DNA of 64,000 nt from Streptomyces lincolnensis. GTDB taxonomy: Bacteria; Actinomycetota; Actinomycetes; Streptomycetales; Streptomycetaceae. The position numbers were made by a program, and so were the translations under genes. Under the pieces are notes generated by a model, which searched no databases, was not told the DNA's origin, and worked only from the letters and a program-made list of their open reading frames with translations. Where the stretch lies: the NCBI RefSeq assembly GCF_001685355.1, contig NZ_CP016438.1, forward strand, positions 7,936,001-8,000,000, written 5' to 3'. The first letter of the stretch is position 1, and every line of letters begins with the position of its first letter. Below are positions 27,457 to 36,547 of the stretch, one piece after another.

Positions 27457-29040
27457 ATGACGGCAGCGGACCAGACGGACCCGGTGGTCAGGACCCCGTA
27501 CGGGGCCGTACGCGGCCGGTACGAGCAGGGCGTGGCGGTGTTCCGGGGCATTCCCTACGCGGCCCCGCCCTTCGGGCCCCGCCGGTTCCGGCCGCCCGTG
27601 CCGCCCGAGCCCTGGGACGGGGTGCGCGACGCCGGTGCCTTCGGGCCGACGGCGCCGAAGCCGCCGTACTCCGACGCCTTCGCGCAGTACCTGTCCGACC
27701 CGGAGGTGGTCGGTGACGACTGCCTCAATCTGAACGTGTGGACGCCGGAGCCGGGCCCTGGGGCCCGGCTCCCGGTTCTCGTGTGGCTGCACGGCGGCGC
27801 CCTGACCCGGGGCTCGTCGGCCGTGCCCGTGTACGACGGGCGGGCCTTCGCCCGTGACGGCGTCGTCTTCGTCTCAGTCAACTACCGGCTGGGCGTGGAG
27901 GGTTACGGGCTCTTCCCGGACGCCCCCGCCAACCCCGGACTGCGCGACCAGCTCGCCGCCCTGCACTGGGTACGCGCGTCCGTCCGGGCCTTCGGCGGGG
28001 ACCCCGACCGGGTCACCCTGGCCGGGCAGTCCGCCGGGGCCATCAGCACCGGCGCCCTGCTGGCCGCCCCGCAGGCCCAGGGGCTGTTCCGGCGGGCCGT
28101 CCTGCAGAGCGGGCCGCCCGAGGCGGGCGACCGCGACAAGGTACGGCGCATGGTGCGCCGCATGGCCACCCGGCTGAAGATCCCCGCCACCGCGGCCGCC
28201 TTCGCCGAGGTCGACCGCGACCTGCTGCTGCGCACCCAGGCCGAGGTGGGCCGGCTCAGCAGCCCGGTGCTGGGCGGTCCGGCCTTCGGGATCGTCGTCG
28301 ACGGCGACCTCGTGCCCCGCGATCCCCTTGAGGCCCTGGTGGACGGCGAGGGCGCCGAGGGCGTGCCGCTGATGATGGGCTGGACCCGCGACGAGTACCG
28401 GCTGTGGCTGGTTCCGGGCGGGCTGCTGGAGCGCGTCGACCGGCTCGGCGCGGTGGCCCTCGCCGGTGCCATGGCCCGCTGCCACTGCGGCCACGAGGTG
28501 GTCCGCGGCTACCGCGCCCTGCACCCCGGAGCGAGTACCGCCGAGATCGTCGGCCAGCTGGTCACCGACCACCTGCTGCGCAACCCGCTCCAGCGCCTCG
28601 CCGACGCCCGCCCCGACACCTCGTACGTCTACGAGTTCGCCTGGCCCTCCCGGCTGCCCGACCTCGGCTCCTGCCACGCCCTGGAACTGGGCTTCGTCTT
28701 CGACACCGGCGAGGTCCCGGAGTCCGCCCGGCTCGCCGGCCCGGGCGCCCCCCAGGACCTCGCCGACGCGATGCACTCCGCCTGGGTGCGCTTCGCCACC
28801 GACGGCGACCCCGGCTGGCAGCACTGGAACGACGACCGCCCGGTGCGCGTCTTCGGCGACGGCCCACCCCACGTCACCCACGGCTCCCGCAACGCCGAAC
28901 TCGCCCTCTGGGCCGCCGACCCCACCCCCACGGAACCCCCACCCATGACCCCCGCCCCCGCCCCCCTCCCCGCACGCACGACAGAACTCCGCTCCGTCGT
29001 CCGACGCCTGCGACTGCCGGGCGCGGTACGACGACACTGA
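27457..29040 (+). CDS. Type-B carboxylesterase
   Basis: A 527-residue alpha/beta-hydrolase. It shows the family N-terminus (YGAVRGRYEQGVAVFRGIPY), oxyanion motif LHGGALTRGS, nucleophile elbow GQSAG with Ser192 and the His block CHALELGFVF near residue 410. Gln replaces the usual Glu of GESAG. There is no signal peptide, so it acts in the cytoplasm, perhaps removing acetyl, methyl or feruloyl groups from imported oligosaccharides. It follows the lyase-like genes after 140 bases and may be the last gene of the cluster. The C-terminal 40 residues are Pro-rich and probably disordered. Confidence 0.85.
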   Translation: MTAADQTDPVVRTPYGAVRGRYEQGVAVFRGIPYAAPPFGPRRFRPPVPPEPWDGVRDAGAFGPTAPKPPYSDAFAQYLSDPEVVGDDCLNLNVWTPEPGPGARLPVLVWLHGGALTRGSSAVPVYDGRAFARDGVVFVSVNYRLGVEGYGLFPDAPANPGLRDQLAALHWVRASVRAFGGDPDRVTLAGQSAGAISTGALLAAPQAQGLFRRAVLQSGPPEAGDRDKVRRMVRRMATRLKIPATAAAFAEVDRDLLLRTQAEVGRLSSPVLGGPAFGIVVDGDLVPRDPLEALVDGEGAEGVPLMMGWTRDEYRLWLVPGGLLERVDRLGAVALAGAMARCHCGHEVVRGYRALHPGASTAEIVGQLVTDHLLRNPLQRLADARPDTSYVYEFAWPSRLPDLGSCHALELGFVFDTGEVPESARLAGPGAPQDLADAMHSAWVRFATDGDPGWQHWNDDRPVRVFGDGPPHVTHGSRNAELALWAADPTPTEPPPMTPAPAPLPARTTELRSVVRRLRLPGAVRRH

Positions 29041-29175
29041 CGCCGGCGGGCGGGGCGCGGGCCGGGCCTTCGGGCTCGCTGGTGCTGGGTGGGCGCCCTT
29101 GGGGAGCCCTGGTTGCGCGTGGCACGGAACTCCGGTCGGCTGTGTGCCGGTCGCGGTGGGTGGCGTCGACGCCCT

Positions 29176-30240
29176 CTAGCGCGCGTCCTCGTTCACCGTC
29201 GCCACCGAGTCCCGCACCACCACGTGCGTGCCGAGGAGCAGGTGTTCGTCGGGGGTCTCCGGGGTGCGGTTCAGGGCGGTGCGGACGGCGAGGCGGCCCA
29301 GTTCCTCGTAGGGGACGTGGACGGTGGTCAGGGCGGGGTGCAGGTCGCGGGCGAAGGGGATGTCGTCGTAGCCGGCCAGGGAGACGTCGTCCGGGACACC
29401 GAGGCCGGCCTCGTGCAGGGCGGTCAGGGCTCCGGCGGCGACCATGTCGGTGGCGGCGACCACGGCCGTGAAGTCCAGCCCGTCCTTGAGCGCGCCGCGC
29501 ATCAGCCGGTGGCCGGCGTCGCGGGTGAAGTCGCCGTGCAGCAGCAGCGCGGGGTCGGGTTCCACGCCGCGGGCGCGGTGGGCGGCGAGGTAGCCGCGCT
29601 CGCGGCCCTGGGCCGTGGTGTGGTCCGGCTTGCCGCCGAGGAAGAGCACCCGCCGGTGGCCCTGGGCGAGGACGTGCGCGACAAGGGCGTAGGCGCCGCC
29701 CTCGTTGTCGTACTCGATGACCGTGACCGGGGCCCCGGGGCCCAGCGTCGGGCGGCCGCACAGCACCAGGCGGGAGCCCGCCGAGGCCAGCGAGTCGGCC
29801 ATCCGGCGGGTCCGGTCACGGTACTCGGCGGTGTCGGCGGCGCCGCCCACCAGGATCACGGCGGCGGCCCGCTGGGCCCGCATCATCTCGACGAACTCCA
29901 GCTCGTGCCGGACGTCGCCCTCCGTGCTGCACACCAGGCAGAGATGGCCGAGCCGGGTCGCCTCGCGCTCCACGCCGTGCGCCATCAGCGCGAACGAGGG
30001 CCCCGTGATGTCCTCCAGCACGAACGCCAGGGTGGGGGTGGCGACCCCCGCGACCGCCTTGGCCCGCGCGTCGGCCACGTAGTCCAGCTCGCGCACCGCC
30101 CGCATCACCCGGGTCCGGGTCGCCCCGCTGACCGGGTACACCCCGCCGAGCACCCGCGACACCGTCGACGCGGACACCCCGGCCCGGGCCGCCACGTCCC
30201 GGATCGTGCTGCGGCCGGCGTCCTCGCTCTTCCTCGTCAT
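29176..30240 (-). CDS. LacI family regulator, paralogue of the 15220-16326 regulator
   Basis: A 354-residue LacI regulator: helix-turn-helix STIRDVAARAGVSASTVSRV near residues 10-29, and the effector-domain blocks GYDDIPFARDLHPALTTVHV and LLLGTHVVVRDSV near the C-terminus. I chose the ATG at 30240 (MTRKSEDAG); the frame extends 20 codons further without family similarity. Its operator-like site TGGAAACCGGTTCCCGA lies 64 bases upstream. Resemblance to the other bracketing LacI protein suggests both sense related pectic sugars. Confidence 0.88.
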   Translation of the reverse strand: MTRKSEDAGRSTIRDVAARAGVSASTVSRVLGGVYPVSGATRTRVMRAVRELDYVADARAKAVAGVATPTLAFVLEDITGPSFALMAHGVEREATRLGHLCLVCSTEGDVRHELEFVEMMRAQRAAAVILVGGAADTAEYRDRTRRMADSLASAGSRLVLCGRPTLGPGAPVTVIEYDNEGGAYALVAHVLAQGHRRVLFLGGKPDHTTAQGRERGYLAAHRARGVEPDPALLLHGDFTRDAGHRLMRGALKDGLDFTAVVAATDMVAAGALTALHEAGLGVPDDVSLAGYDDIPFARDLHPALTTVHVPYEELGRLAVRTALNRTPETPDEHLLLGTHVVVRDSVATVNEDAR

Positions 30241-30303
30241 CCTGTCTCGTCCCTCTCCCCGGGCCCTGGTACGCCCACCCCTCGGGAACTGCGGCAACAT
30301 GGA

Positions 30304-30320
30304 TGGAAACCGGTTCCCGA
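30304..30320. promoter_or_regulatory. LacI operator TGGAAACCGGTTCCCGA
   Basis: Near-perfect 14-base inverted repeat (GGAAACC/GGTTCCC), 64 bases upstream of the LacI gene and close to the start of no other gene. It suggests autoregulation. Confidence 0.6.
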
Positions 30321-30356
30321 GCGGAGGCTAGCAGTGCGGGGGAGCGACCGGCAGAG

Positions 30357-31277
30357 TCATGCGGCCGCCAGCGTCCCCGCGATCGAGGAGATCGCCCCCG
30401 GCCCCACCCGGCAGCACCCGCCGATCAGCCGGGCCCCGGACGCCCGCCAGCCCCGGACCTCCTCGGGGGCGAAACTGGAGCGGCCCGCCCAGGCGCGGGC
30501 CTCGGCGTCCCAGGTCTCGCCGCTGTTGGGGTAGACCACGACCGGCTTGCCGGTGACCCGGGCGGCGATCTCGATCGCGCCGTCCACGTCCTCGGGGACA
30601 CAGCAGTTCACCCCGACCGCGACGACCTCGTCCACGTCGGCGGCGAGCGCGAACGCCTCCTCCAGCGGCTGCCCGGCCCGGGTGCGGTCCCCGGCGACGG
30701 AGTACGACAGCCAGGCCGGCACCCCGAGCCCGCGCACCGCCCGCAGCAGCGCCTCGGCCTCGTCGGCGTCCGGGACCGTCTCCAGGGCCAGCGCGTCGGG
30801 GCCGGCGGCGGCCAGCACCTCCACGCGTGGCCGGTGGAAGGCCTCCAGCTCGGCCACGCTCAGCCCGTACCGGCCGCGGTACTCGGAGCCGTCCGCGAGC
30901 ATCGCGCCGTAGGGCCCGACCGAGGCCGCCACGTACAGCGGGCGCGTGACGCCCTTCGTCCGTGCCAGACGGGTCGCGTCCTGGGCCAACCCGACGCTCC
31001 GGCCGAGGAGTTCGGTGGCCTTCTCGCGGCCGATGCCGCGCTTGGCGAAACCCTCGAAGGTGGCCTGGTAGCTGGAGGTGATCGCCACGTCCGCGCCCGC
31101 CAGGAAGTAGGCGAGGTGTGCCTCGGTGATCGCCTCGGGCCGCTCCGCGAGCAGCCGCGCCGACCACAGCTCGTCGCTCAGGTCGTGCCCGGCCGACTCC
31201 AGTTGGTTGGACATCCCGCCGTCGAGGACGACGGTCCCGGTGGCAAGGGCTTCGGCGAGGGGGAGGGTGCTGGTCAT
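30357..31277 (-). CDS. mmuM: Homocysteine S-methyltransferase
   Basis: A 306-residue cytoplasmic enzyme that transfers a methyl group from S-methylmethionine (or similar) to homocysteine, giving methionine. Zinc ligands are visible as VNCC near residue 225 and GGCC near residue 292, and the family block VVVYPNSGETWD is present. The start ATG at 31277 opens LPLAEALATGTVVLDGGMSN. The divergent amino-acid permease is the natural importer of S-methylmethionine, matching the E. coli mmuP/mmuM pair. The match is to the family; substrate was not tested. Confidence 0.9.
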   Translation of the reverse strand: MTSTLPLAEALATGTVVLDGGMSNQLESAGHDLSDELWSARLLAERPEAITEAHLAYFLAGADVAITSSYQATFEGFAKRGIGREKATELLGRSVGLAQDATRLARTKGVTRPLYVAASVGPYGAMLADGSEYRGRYGLSVAELEAFHRPRVEVLAAAGPDALALETVPDADEAEALLRAVRGLGVPAWLSYSVAGDRTRAGQPLEEAFALAADVDEVVAVGVNCCVPEDVDGAIEIAARVTGKPVVVYPNSGETWDAEARAWAGRSSFAPEEVRGWRASGARLIGGCCRVGPGAISSIAGTLAAA

Positions 31278-31412
31278 GGGAACGACGGTAGTCGAGTCGG
31301 GGCGGTGACCCCCAGCCGATTGTGTCCACTTCATGAACAGGTCGACCAGCATGTGGACCGCCGGGATACGATCACGCACCTCCCCGACCCTCCTGTGCCC
31401 CGCGAGAGTGCC

Positions 31413-32789
31413 ATGACCGTCCCCAGCACCGCAGACGCCACCGAGCCCGAGCCCGGGACGGAACCGGCCCCCCGCCGCCGCACGTTCGGCCTGGCCGCCG
31501 CCACCGCCCTCGTCATGGGCAACATCATCGGCGGCGGCATCTTCGCGCTGCCCGCCACCGTCGCCCCGTACGGCGGCGTCAGCCTGCTCGCCTTCGTCGT
31601 CCTGTCGGTCGGCGCGGTCCTGCTCGCGCTGCTCTTCGGTAAACTGGCCCGCCGCAGCCCCGTCACCGGCGGCCTCTACGTCTATCCGCGCGACGCCTTC
31701 GGCCCCTTCGCGGGCTTCCTGTCGGCCTGGTCGTACTGGACGATGTGCTGGGTCAGCATCGCCGCCCTCGCCGTCGCGGTCGTCGGTTACGTCGACGTCC
31801 TGATCCCGCTGCACGGCGACCACACCCTCGAAGCCGTCGTCGCGCTCGTCGCGCTGTGGCTGCCGGCCGCCGCGAACTTCGCCGGGACGCGCTGGGTCGG
31901 GACGGTGCAGGTCGTCTCCACGGTCCTGAAGTTCGTGCCGCTGCTCCTGGTCGCCACCATCGGCCTGTTCTTCATCGACACGGACAACTACGGCCCGTTC
32001 AACGCCACCGGCGACAGCGTCCCCGGCGCGCTCGCCGCCGCCGCGGCCCTGCTCCTCTACAGCTTCCTCGGGGTGGAGTCCGCCGCCGTCAGCGCCGGCG
32101 AGGTCCGCGACCCCGAGCGCAACGTCGGCCGCGCGAGCGTCCTCGGCACCCTGGCCTCCGCGCTCGTCTACATCCTCGGCATCGTCGCCGTCTTCGGCCT
32201 CGTCCCGCACGACAAGCTGGTCGACTCCGGCGCCCCCTTCGCCGACGCCGTCAACACCATCACCGGCGGTACCTGGGGTGGCACCGCCATCGCCCTGGTC
32301 GCCGTCGCCTCCATCACCGGCTGCCTCAACGGCTGGATCCTCATGGCCGCGCAGATGCCGTACGCCGCCGCCCGCGACGGCCTCTTCCCGGCCCCCTTCG
32401 CCAAGGTCGGCAAGGGCGGGGTGCCCGGCTTCGGCGTCTGGGCCGTCGCCGTCCTCGGCACGCTCCTCATCGCCCTGAACTACACGGCCGGCCCGGACAC
32501 CACGTTCCGCGTCCTCGTCCTCATCACCACGTTCACCGGCTGCGTGCCCTACCTGCTCTCGGCGGCCGCCCAGCTGTACTGGCTGGCCCAGGGCAGCCGC
32601 GAACGGATCCGCCCGGCGGGCCTGACCCGCGACCTGATCGTCGCCGCCCTCTCCTTCGCCTTCTCCTTCTGGCTGATCGCGGGCGCCGGTTACGCGGCCG
32701 TCTACCAGGGCGTGCTGTTCCTGTTCGCGGGGATCCCGGTGTACGTGTGGCTGCGGGGCCGGCAGCGGACGGCTGGGTCCGAGGTCTGA
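31413..32789 (+). CDS. APC-family amino acid permease, possible S-methylmethionine importer
   Basis: A 458-residue membrane protein with about twelve hydrophobic segments and the APC family motif GNIIGGGIFALP in the first segment. The ATG at 31413 is chosen; longer in-frame extension upstream runs into the intergenic and mmuM region. The divergent homocysteine S-methyltransferase 135 bases away suggests S-methylmethionine or a related amino acid as substrate. Alternatively it is an arginine/agmatine or glutamate antiporter-like protein, which the same family includes. Confidence 0.8.
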   Translation: MTVPSTADATEPEPGTEPAPRRRTFGLAAATALVMGNIIGGGIFALPATVAPYGGVSLLAFVVLSVGAVLLALLFGKLARRSPVTGGLYVYPRDAFGPFAGFLSAWSYWTMCWVSIAALAVAVVGYVDVLIPLHGDHTLEAVVALVALWLPAAANFAGTRWVGTVQVVSTVLKFVPLLLVATIGLFFIDTDNYGPFNATGDSVPGALAAAAALLLYSFLGVESAAVSAGEVRDPERNVGRASVLGTLASALVYILGIVAVFGLVPHDKLVDSGAPFADAVNTITGGTWGGTAIALVAVASITGCLNGWILMAAQMPYAAARDGLFPAPFAKVGKGGVPGFGVWAVAVLGTLLIALNYTAGPDTTFRVLVLITTFTGCVPYLLSAAAQLYWLAQGSRERIRPAGLTRDLIVAALSFAFSFWLIAGAGYAAVYQGVLFLFAGIPVYVWLRGRQRTAGSEV

Positions 32790-32910
32790 TCCCGGACGGC
32801 ACCCAGGCGGGAATGGTCATGGACGGGATGCCCGGGCTCGGATTACCGTTCCCCGGCACCGCTGTTCCGCGGGCAGCTTTCGTTTCCTCGCCCGTGGGGG
32901 GCCCACCGTC

Positions 32911-33630
32911 ATGTCCGCATCCAGTGATCTGCGCCCGCGTCCCTCGCTGCCCGGCGGGGTGCCGCGCCCCGCGCGCGGGCTCCTGGCCGCTGTCGCGGCG
33001 TCGCTCGCGGTCGTCGTCCTCAGCGATCTGTTCGCCCTGGTCGCCGGAGTCAGGATCCACCTGCTGATCGACGAGGACCACGGCTTCCTCACGGCACCGC
33101 AGCGGGAGCTGGACGCCGCCTACCTGCTGTACGAACGGGCCGGAAGCCTCCAGGTCATGACGTTCCTGCCCTGCGCGGTGCTCTTCGTCGTCTGGTTCTT
33201 CCGGATGCGCCGCAACGCCGGCCTGCTGGGCCCCGACCGGCTGCGCAACGGACCCGGCTGGGCCATCGGCGCCTGGTTCGTCCCGCTGGGCAACCTCTGG
33301 ATGCCGTACCGCGTCGCCGTCGACATGTGGGGAGCGAGCAGTCAACTGCCCGCCGACGGCGAGCCGTACCGGATGCCGGTCTGGCCGGTGAACCTGTGGT
33401 GGGCCCTGTTCGTCGCCAGCACCCTGTTCGGCCGCTACGCCGAGTCGCGCTACGACGACGCCGAATCGCTCGCCGAGGTCCGGGACGCCGTCGTGCAGTA
33501 CATGGTGACCGACGTCCTGGACATCGCCGCCGCGGCGGCCGCGGTGTACTTCGCCGTCCGGCTGACATCCATGCAGCGCCTGAAGGCGGCCGAGGGGCCG
33601 TACCGCACGGCGGTCCCGGGGGCGGCGTAG
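32911..33630 (+). CDS. DUF4328 membrane protein
   Basis: A 239-residue protein with four hydrophobic segments (about 24-45, 80-98, 160-180, 200-220) and the family blocks FFRMRRNAGLLGPDRLRNGP and IGAWFVPLGNLWMPYRVA. This is the actinobacterial DUF4328 family of inner-membrane proteins, whose function is unknown. It is preceded by the permease and followed 163 bases later by the RidA gene; no operon link is evident. Confidence 0.85.
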   Translation: MSASSDLRPRPSLPGGVPRPARGLLAAVAASLAVVVLSDLFALVAGVRIHLLIDEDHGFLTAPQRELDAAYLLYERAGSLQVMTFLPCAVLFVVWFFRMRRNAGLLGPDRLRNGPGWAIGAWFVPLGNLWMPYRVAVDMWGASSQLPADGEPYRMPVWPVNLWWALFVASTLFGRYAESRYDDAESLAEVRDAVVQYMVTDVLDIAAAAAAVYFAVRLTSMQRLKAAEGPYRTAVPGAA

Positions 33631-33793
33631 CCGCGGCCTGACCTGCTGGGTCACCATCAGGTTCCCCAGTCACGGAAAAGTGCGTTCTTCCATGTCAGCG
33701 CACGCTCTCCTACGGTTCCTGAGTAACCACAGGGAACCACCCGGGTCCGGTGGGCCGACGGGTCACCGGAGCCCGGACAAGGAGAGGGACAGC

Positions 33794-34201
33794 ATGGCCA
33801 TCACTCTGAAGAACGCCGACGGACTGCCGAAGATCGATGTGTACCGGCAGGTGGCGATCGCCTCCGGTTCGAAGCTGGTGTTCATCGCCGGGCAGGTCGC
33901 CTGGGACGCGGAGGGCGTCACGATCGGCGAGGGCGACCTCGCCGCCCAGGTGGAGCAGGGCTACCTCAACGTCGCGACCGCGCTGGCCGAGGCCGGCGGT
34001 TCCTTCGACGACGTGGCGAGACTGACCTTCTACGTCGTCGACTGGACGCCCGACAAGATGCCCACGCTCCTGGAGGGCATCTCCCGGGCGGCGGCGAAAC
34101 TGGGGGTCACTCCGGTGCCGCCTGCCACGCTGATCGGTGTCGCGGCGCTGGACGTCCCCGAGCATCTGGTCGAGATCGAGGCCACCGCGGTCCTCGACTG
34201 A
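33794..34201 (+). CDS. RidA family protein (reactive enamine/imine deaminase-like)
   Basis: A 135-residue protein of the YjgF/RidA family. Family signatures are the FIAGQVAWDAEG start, the LTFYVVDW strand and the terminal PPATLIGVAALDVPEHLVEIEATAVL, which includes the conserved Glu. The residue matching RidA Arg105 is Leu (PATLIGV instead of PARxx), so it may not be a classical enamine deaminase. The start ATG at 33794 follows a GGAGAGG ribosome site. It would form trimers in the cytoplasm. Confidence 0.88.
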   Translation: MAITLKNADGLPKIDVYRQVAIASGSKLVFIAGQVAWDAEGVTIGEGDLAAQVEQGYLNVATALAEAGGSFDDVARLTFYVVDWTPDKMPTLLEGISRAAAKLGVTPVPPATLIGVAALDVPEHLVEIEATAVLD

Positions 34202-34243
34202 GCAGGCGCCGACAGCCGCGGACGGTGCCTCCCCGGGCGCACC

Positions 34244-36433
34244 TCACCCCCGCGCCGAGTGGCGCCCGCCCACGCGACGCCCGCCCTTGCGCCGCAGTGT
34301 CGTGGGCAGCACCAGTCCGAGCAGCAGCCCGACGGCCAGCACGTACGGCCACCACTCCAGCCCACCGCTCGCGGTGCCCGCACCGCGTGTCTCCGCGACG
34401 GCACCCCCGGACGGGGTCTCACCGCCCCCGGAGGGCGACGGGCTCGCGGCGACGGCGCTCAGCACGACGTCGTTGCCGTCGCCGCCCCGGTAACTGATCC
34501 GGTAGGTCGTGTCGGCGAGCTTGAGCCGCGTGCCCTCCTTGAGACCGCTGAACGCCCCGACGACCTTCCCGTGCCCCGAGTGCTCCAGCACCGTGATCTC
34601 CCGCGCGGGGTCCGTCCCCGCGGCCGACAGATCGAGCGCGCCGGCCAGCCGTACCGCACCCGTCACCTTCAACGGAGCGTCCGTCAGGACCAGTTGCCCC
34701 TCGGCCCGCTGCGTGTAGTCACCGGAGACCGTGGGACCACCGGCGACCACACCCTGGTTCGTCACCGCCCCCACCACCGTGCCCTTGCCGGACAGCGCGG
34801 TGGACACACGCAGTCCCGCCGTCCCGGCGTCGAGCCGCGCCCCGGCGGTCGTGAGCCGAATCGCCTTGCTGCGGGCGAGAGTTGCTCCGGAGGAGAGGGC
34901 GAGCGTGCCCTTGGTGACCGTCGTCGTCCCGGTGTACGTCACCGACGTGCCCGTCAGGGTCGTGGTCGCCGAACCGGACTGCACGAGTGACCCGCTGCCG
35001 CTGATCCGGGACAGCGACAGCGGCTTGGCCACGTTGTTCAACACCAGCGTGCCGTCGTTGACGACCTTGTAGAGGCCGCCCCGCGTGTAGAGCCCGCCGT
35101 CGCCGCCCGGCCTGCCGAGGCCGAGCCGCAGCACGGCCCCCTTCTCGACGGTCGTCGAACCGTCGTAGTACTGGACGGCGGAGAAGGTGACGTCATTGCC
35201 CCGGGTCCCCGCGATGACGACATCCCCCGCGCCGGGCGCGGACAGCGTGTCGTGGAAGCGGCCGCCGCCGATGGGGGCGCCCAGCGTCACCGGGCCGTTG
35301 TAGTCGAAGGTGAGCAGGGAACGGGAGCGGGCCGCGAGGAGGTTGATGTAGACCGTCTCGGCGGTGCCCGGCATGAAGATCCTGTTCGTCGTGCCGTCCC
35401 CCCACCGGACATCGGCGCCCTTGATGTTGGTGCCGCGCTTGTTGACGTTCTTGTGCGCGGGCGTCCAGTTCAGGGCCGGGTCGCTGAGGGCGGGGTCGCT
35501 GTCGCCGCCCCGGTCCGACCAGCTGTACTGGCCCGTCAGGACGACCTTGCCGCCGGGCCTGGACTGGACGTTGATGTCGCTGCCGTACTCGCGCTGGTAG
35601 AAGTCCATGCCCATGGTGACGGTCTGCCCCAGCGGGGTGTCCACGGTGAAGGTGCCCTGGTTGAGGATCTTGCGCACCCGGGGCAGTGAGGTCGCGTACT
35701 CCGGGCGTCCGGCGTTCACCTGCGTGCCGTTGTCGATCACGCCGGTGAAGGAGTTCGTGCCCGACAGATCCCAGGTGCCCCACAGGAACCTGGGCTGGGT
35801 GATCAGCCCGGAGCCGCTGATGTGGCCGAGGTTGTAGGCGCTCGTCAGGGAGAGCCGCAGGGTGCCGTCGACCCGGATGTTGTCCTGGTTGAGGCGGAAG
35901 GCCGGGGTGCCGTACGGAAAGTGGCCGATCAGGCCGGTCGTGCCGCCGGTGCCGTACTGGAGGGTGGCGCCGCGCTCGACGACCACCGCGGGCGGATCGG
36001 GCGCGGTGGTGGTGACGTAGGGGTGGTTGCCGCCCTGGACGGAGACCCGCTGCCGGGACCGGGGGAGGGTGAAGTCACTGTCCTTGGCGAGGACGAGGGT
36101 TCCGGTCCCGCGCACGGTGAGGGTGCCCTCGCCGCGGAAGACCCCCTCGTACGTCGTCGTCCCCGAGGGGACGGTCACCACGGTGTCGCCGGTGAGCGTG
36201 ACGTCCCGGTCGGCGAGGACGTCGGCGGTGACGTCACGGGGGCCGGCGGCCACCGCCCGGGGAGCGATGACCATCGAGGCGGTCACCATCAGGGCGATGG
36301 CCGCTGCTGTCCTGTGGGTATGGCTGCGCACGGAGCGGAGACGGTCCGGGACGCCCGCCGATAACAAAAACTGAGGCCGAGATTCCGGACACCCGGCGCC
36401 CCGACAGAAAGCGCCTTCTCTCATCGCGTCCAA
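34244..36433 (-). CDS. Surface protein with autotransporter-type beta-strand repeats
   Basis: About 729 residues. A basic stretch and signal peptide (TAAAIALMVTASMVIAPRAV) lead into a long beta-helix-type region with repeated motifs such as GEGTLTVRGTGTLVLA and GSGSLVQSGSATTTLTGT, the pattern of autotransporter-associated beta-strand repeats. The C-terminus has one membrane segment (YVLAVGLLLGLVLPTTL) and a basic tail RRKGGRRVGGRH, without an LPXTG motif. The TTG start at 36433 is supported by AGGAGG 8 bases upstream; ATG 36424 and GTG 36331 are alternatives. From the TTG start, codon 24 is TTA. It is divergent from the arabinofuranosidase gene and may bind plant polysaccharide at the cell surface. 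Confidence 0.7.
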   Translation of the reverse strand: MDAMREGAFCRGAGCPESRPQFLLSAGVPDRLRSVRSHTHRTAAAIALMVTASMVIAPRAVAAGPRDVTADVLADRDVTLTGDTVVTVPSGTTTYEGVFRGEGTLTVRGTGTLVLAKDSDFTLPRSRQRVSVQGGNHPYVTTTAPDPPAVVVERGATLQYGTGGTTGLIGHFPYGTPAFRLNQDNIRVDGTLRLSLTSAYNLGHISGSGLITQPRFLWGTWDLSGTNSFTGVIDNGTQVNAGRPEYATSLPRVRKILNQGTFTVDTPLGQTVTMGMDFYQREYGSDINVQSRPGGKVVLTGQYSWSDRGGDSDPALSDPALNWTPAHKNVNKRGTNIKGADVRWGDGTTNRIFMPGTAETVYINLLAARSRSLLTFDYNGPVTLGAPIGGGRFHDTLSAPGAGDVVIAGTRGNDVTFSAVQYYDGSTTVEKGAVLRLGLGRPGGDGGLYTRGGLYKVVNDGTLVLNNVAKPLSLSRISGSGSLVQSGSATTTLTGTSVTYTGTTTVTKGTLALSSGATLARSKAIRLTTAGARLDAGTAGLRVSTALSGKGTVVGAVTNQGVVAGGPTVSGDYTQRAEGQLVLTDAPLKVTGAVRLAGALDLSAAGTDPAREITVLEHSGHGKVVGAFSGLKEGTRLKLADTTYRISYRGGDGNDVVLSAVAASPSPSGGGETPSGGAVAETRGAGTASGGLEWWPYVLAVGLLLGLVLPTTLRRKGGRRVGGRHSARG

Positions 36434-36488
36434 CCCGTTGACCTCCTGGTTCCCCAGCCTTACCTTTCGGCTGTTCGCAATGACAACA

Positions 36489-36510
36489 GATGTTCTCAAT
36501 ATCGAACATC
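36489..36510. promoter_or_regulatory. Inverted repeat GATGTTC-N8-GAACATC
   Basis: Perfect 7-base arms in an AT-rich stretch midway between the divergent surface-protein and arabinofuranosidase genes. It is unlike the LacI-type sites, suggesting a different regulator. The regulator is not identified in the window. Confidence 0.65.
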
Positions 36511-36547
36511 GCTCTCAGGACACCCCACCCCCCGAGAGGCAGTCCGC

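Noticed and set aside
29041..29175. Hairpin between the convergent carboxylesterase and LacI genes
   Set aside because: GC-rich, multiple weak stems are possible and none stands out.
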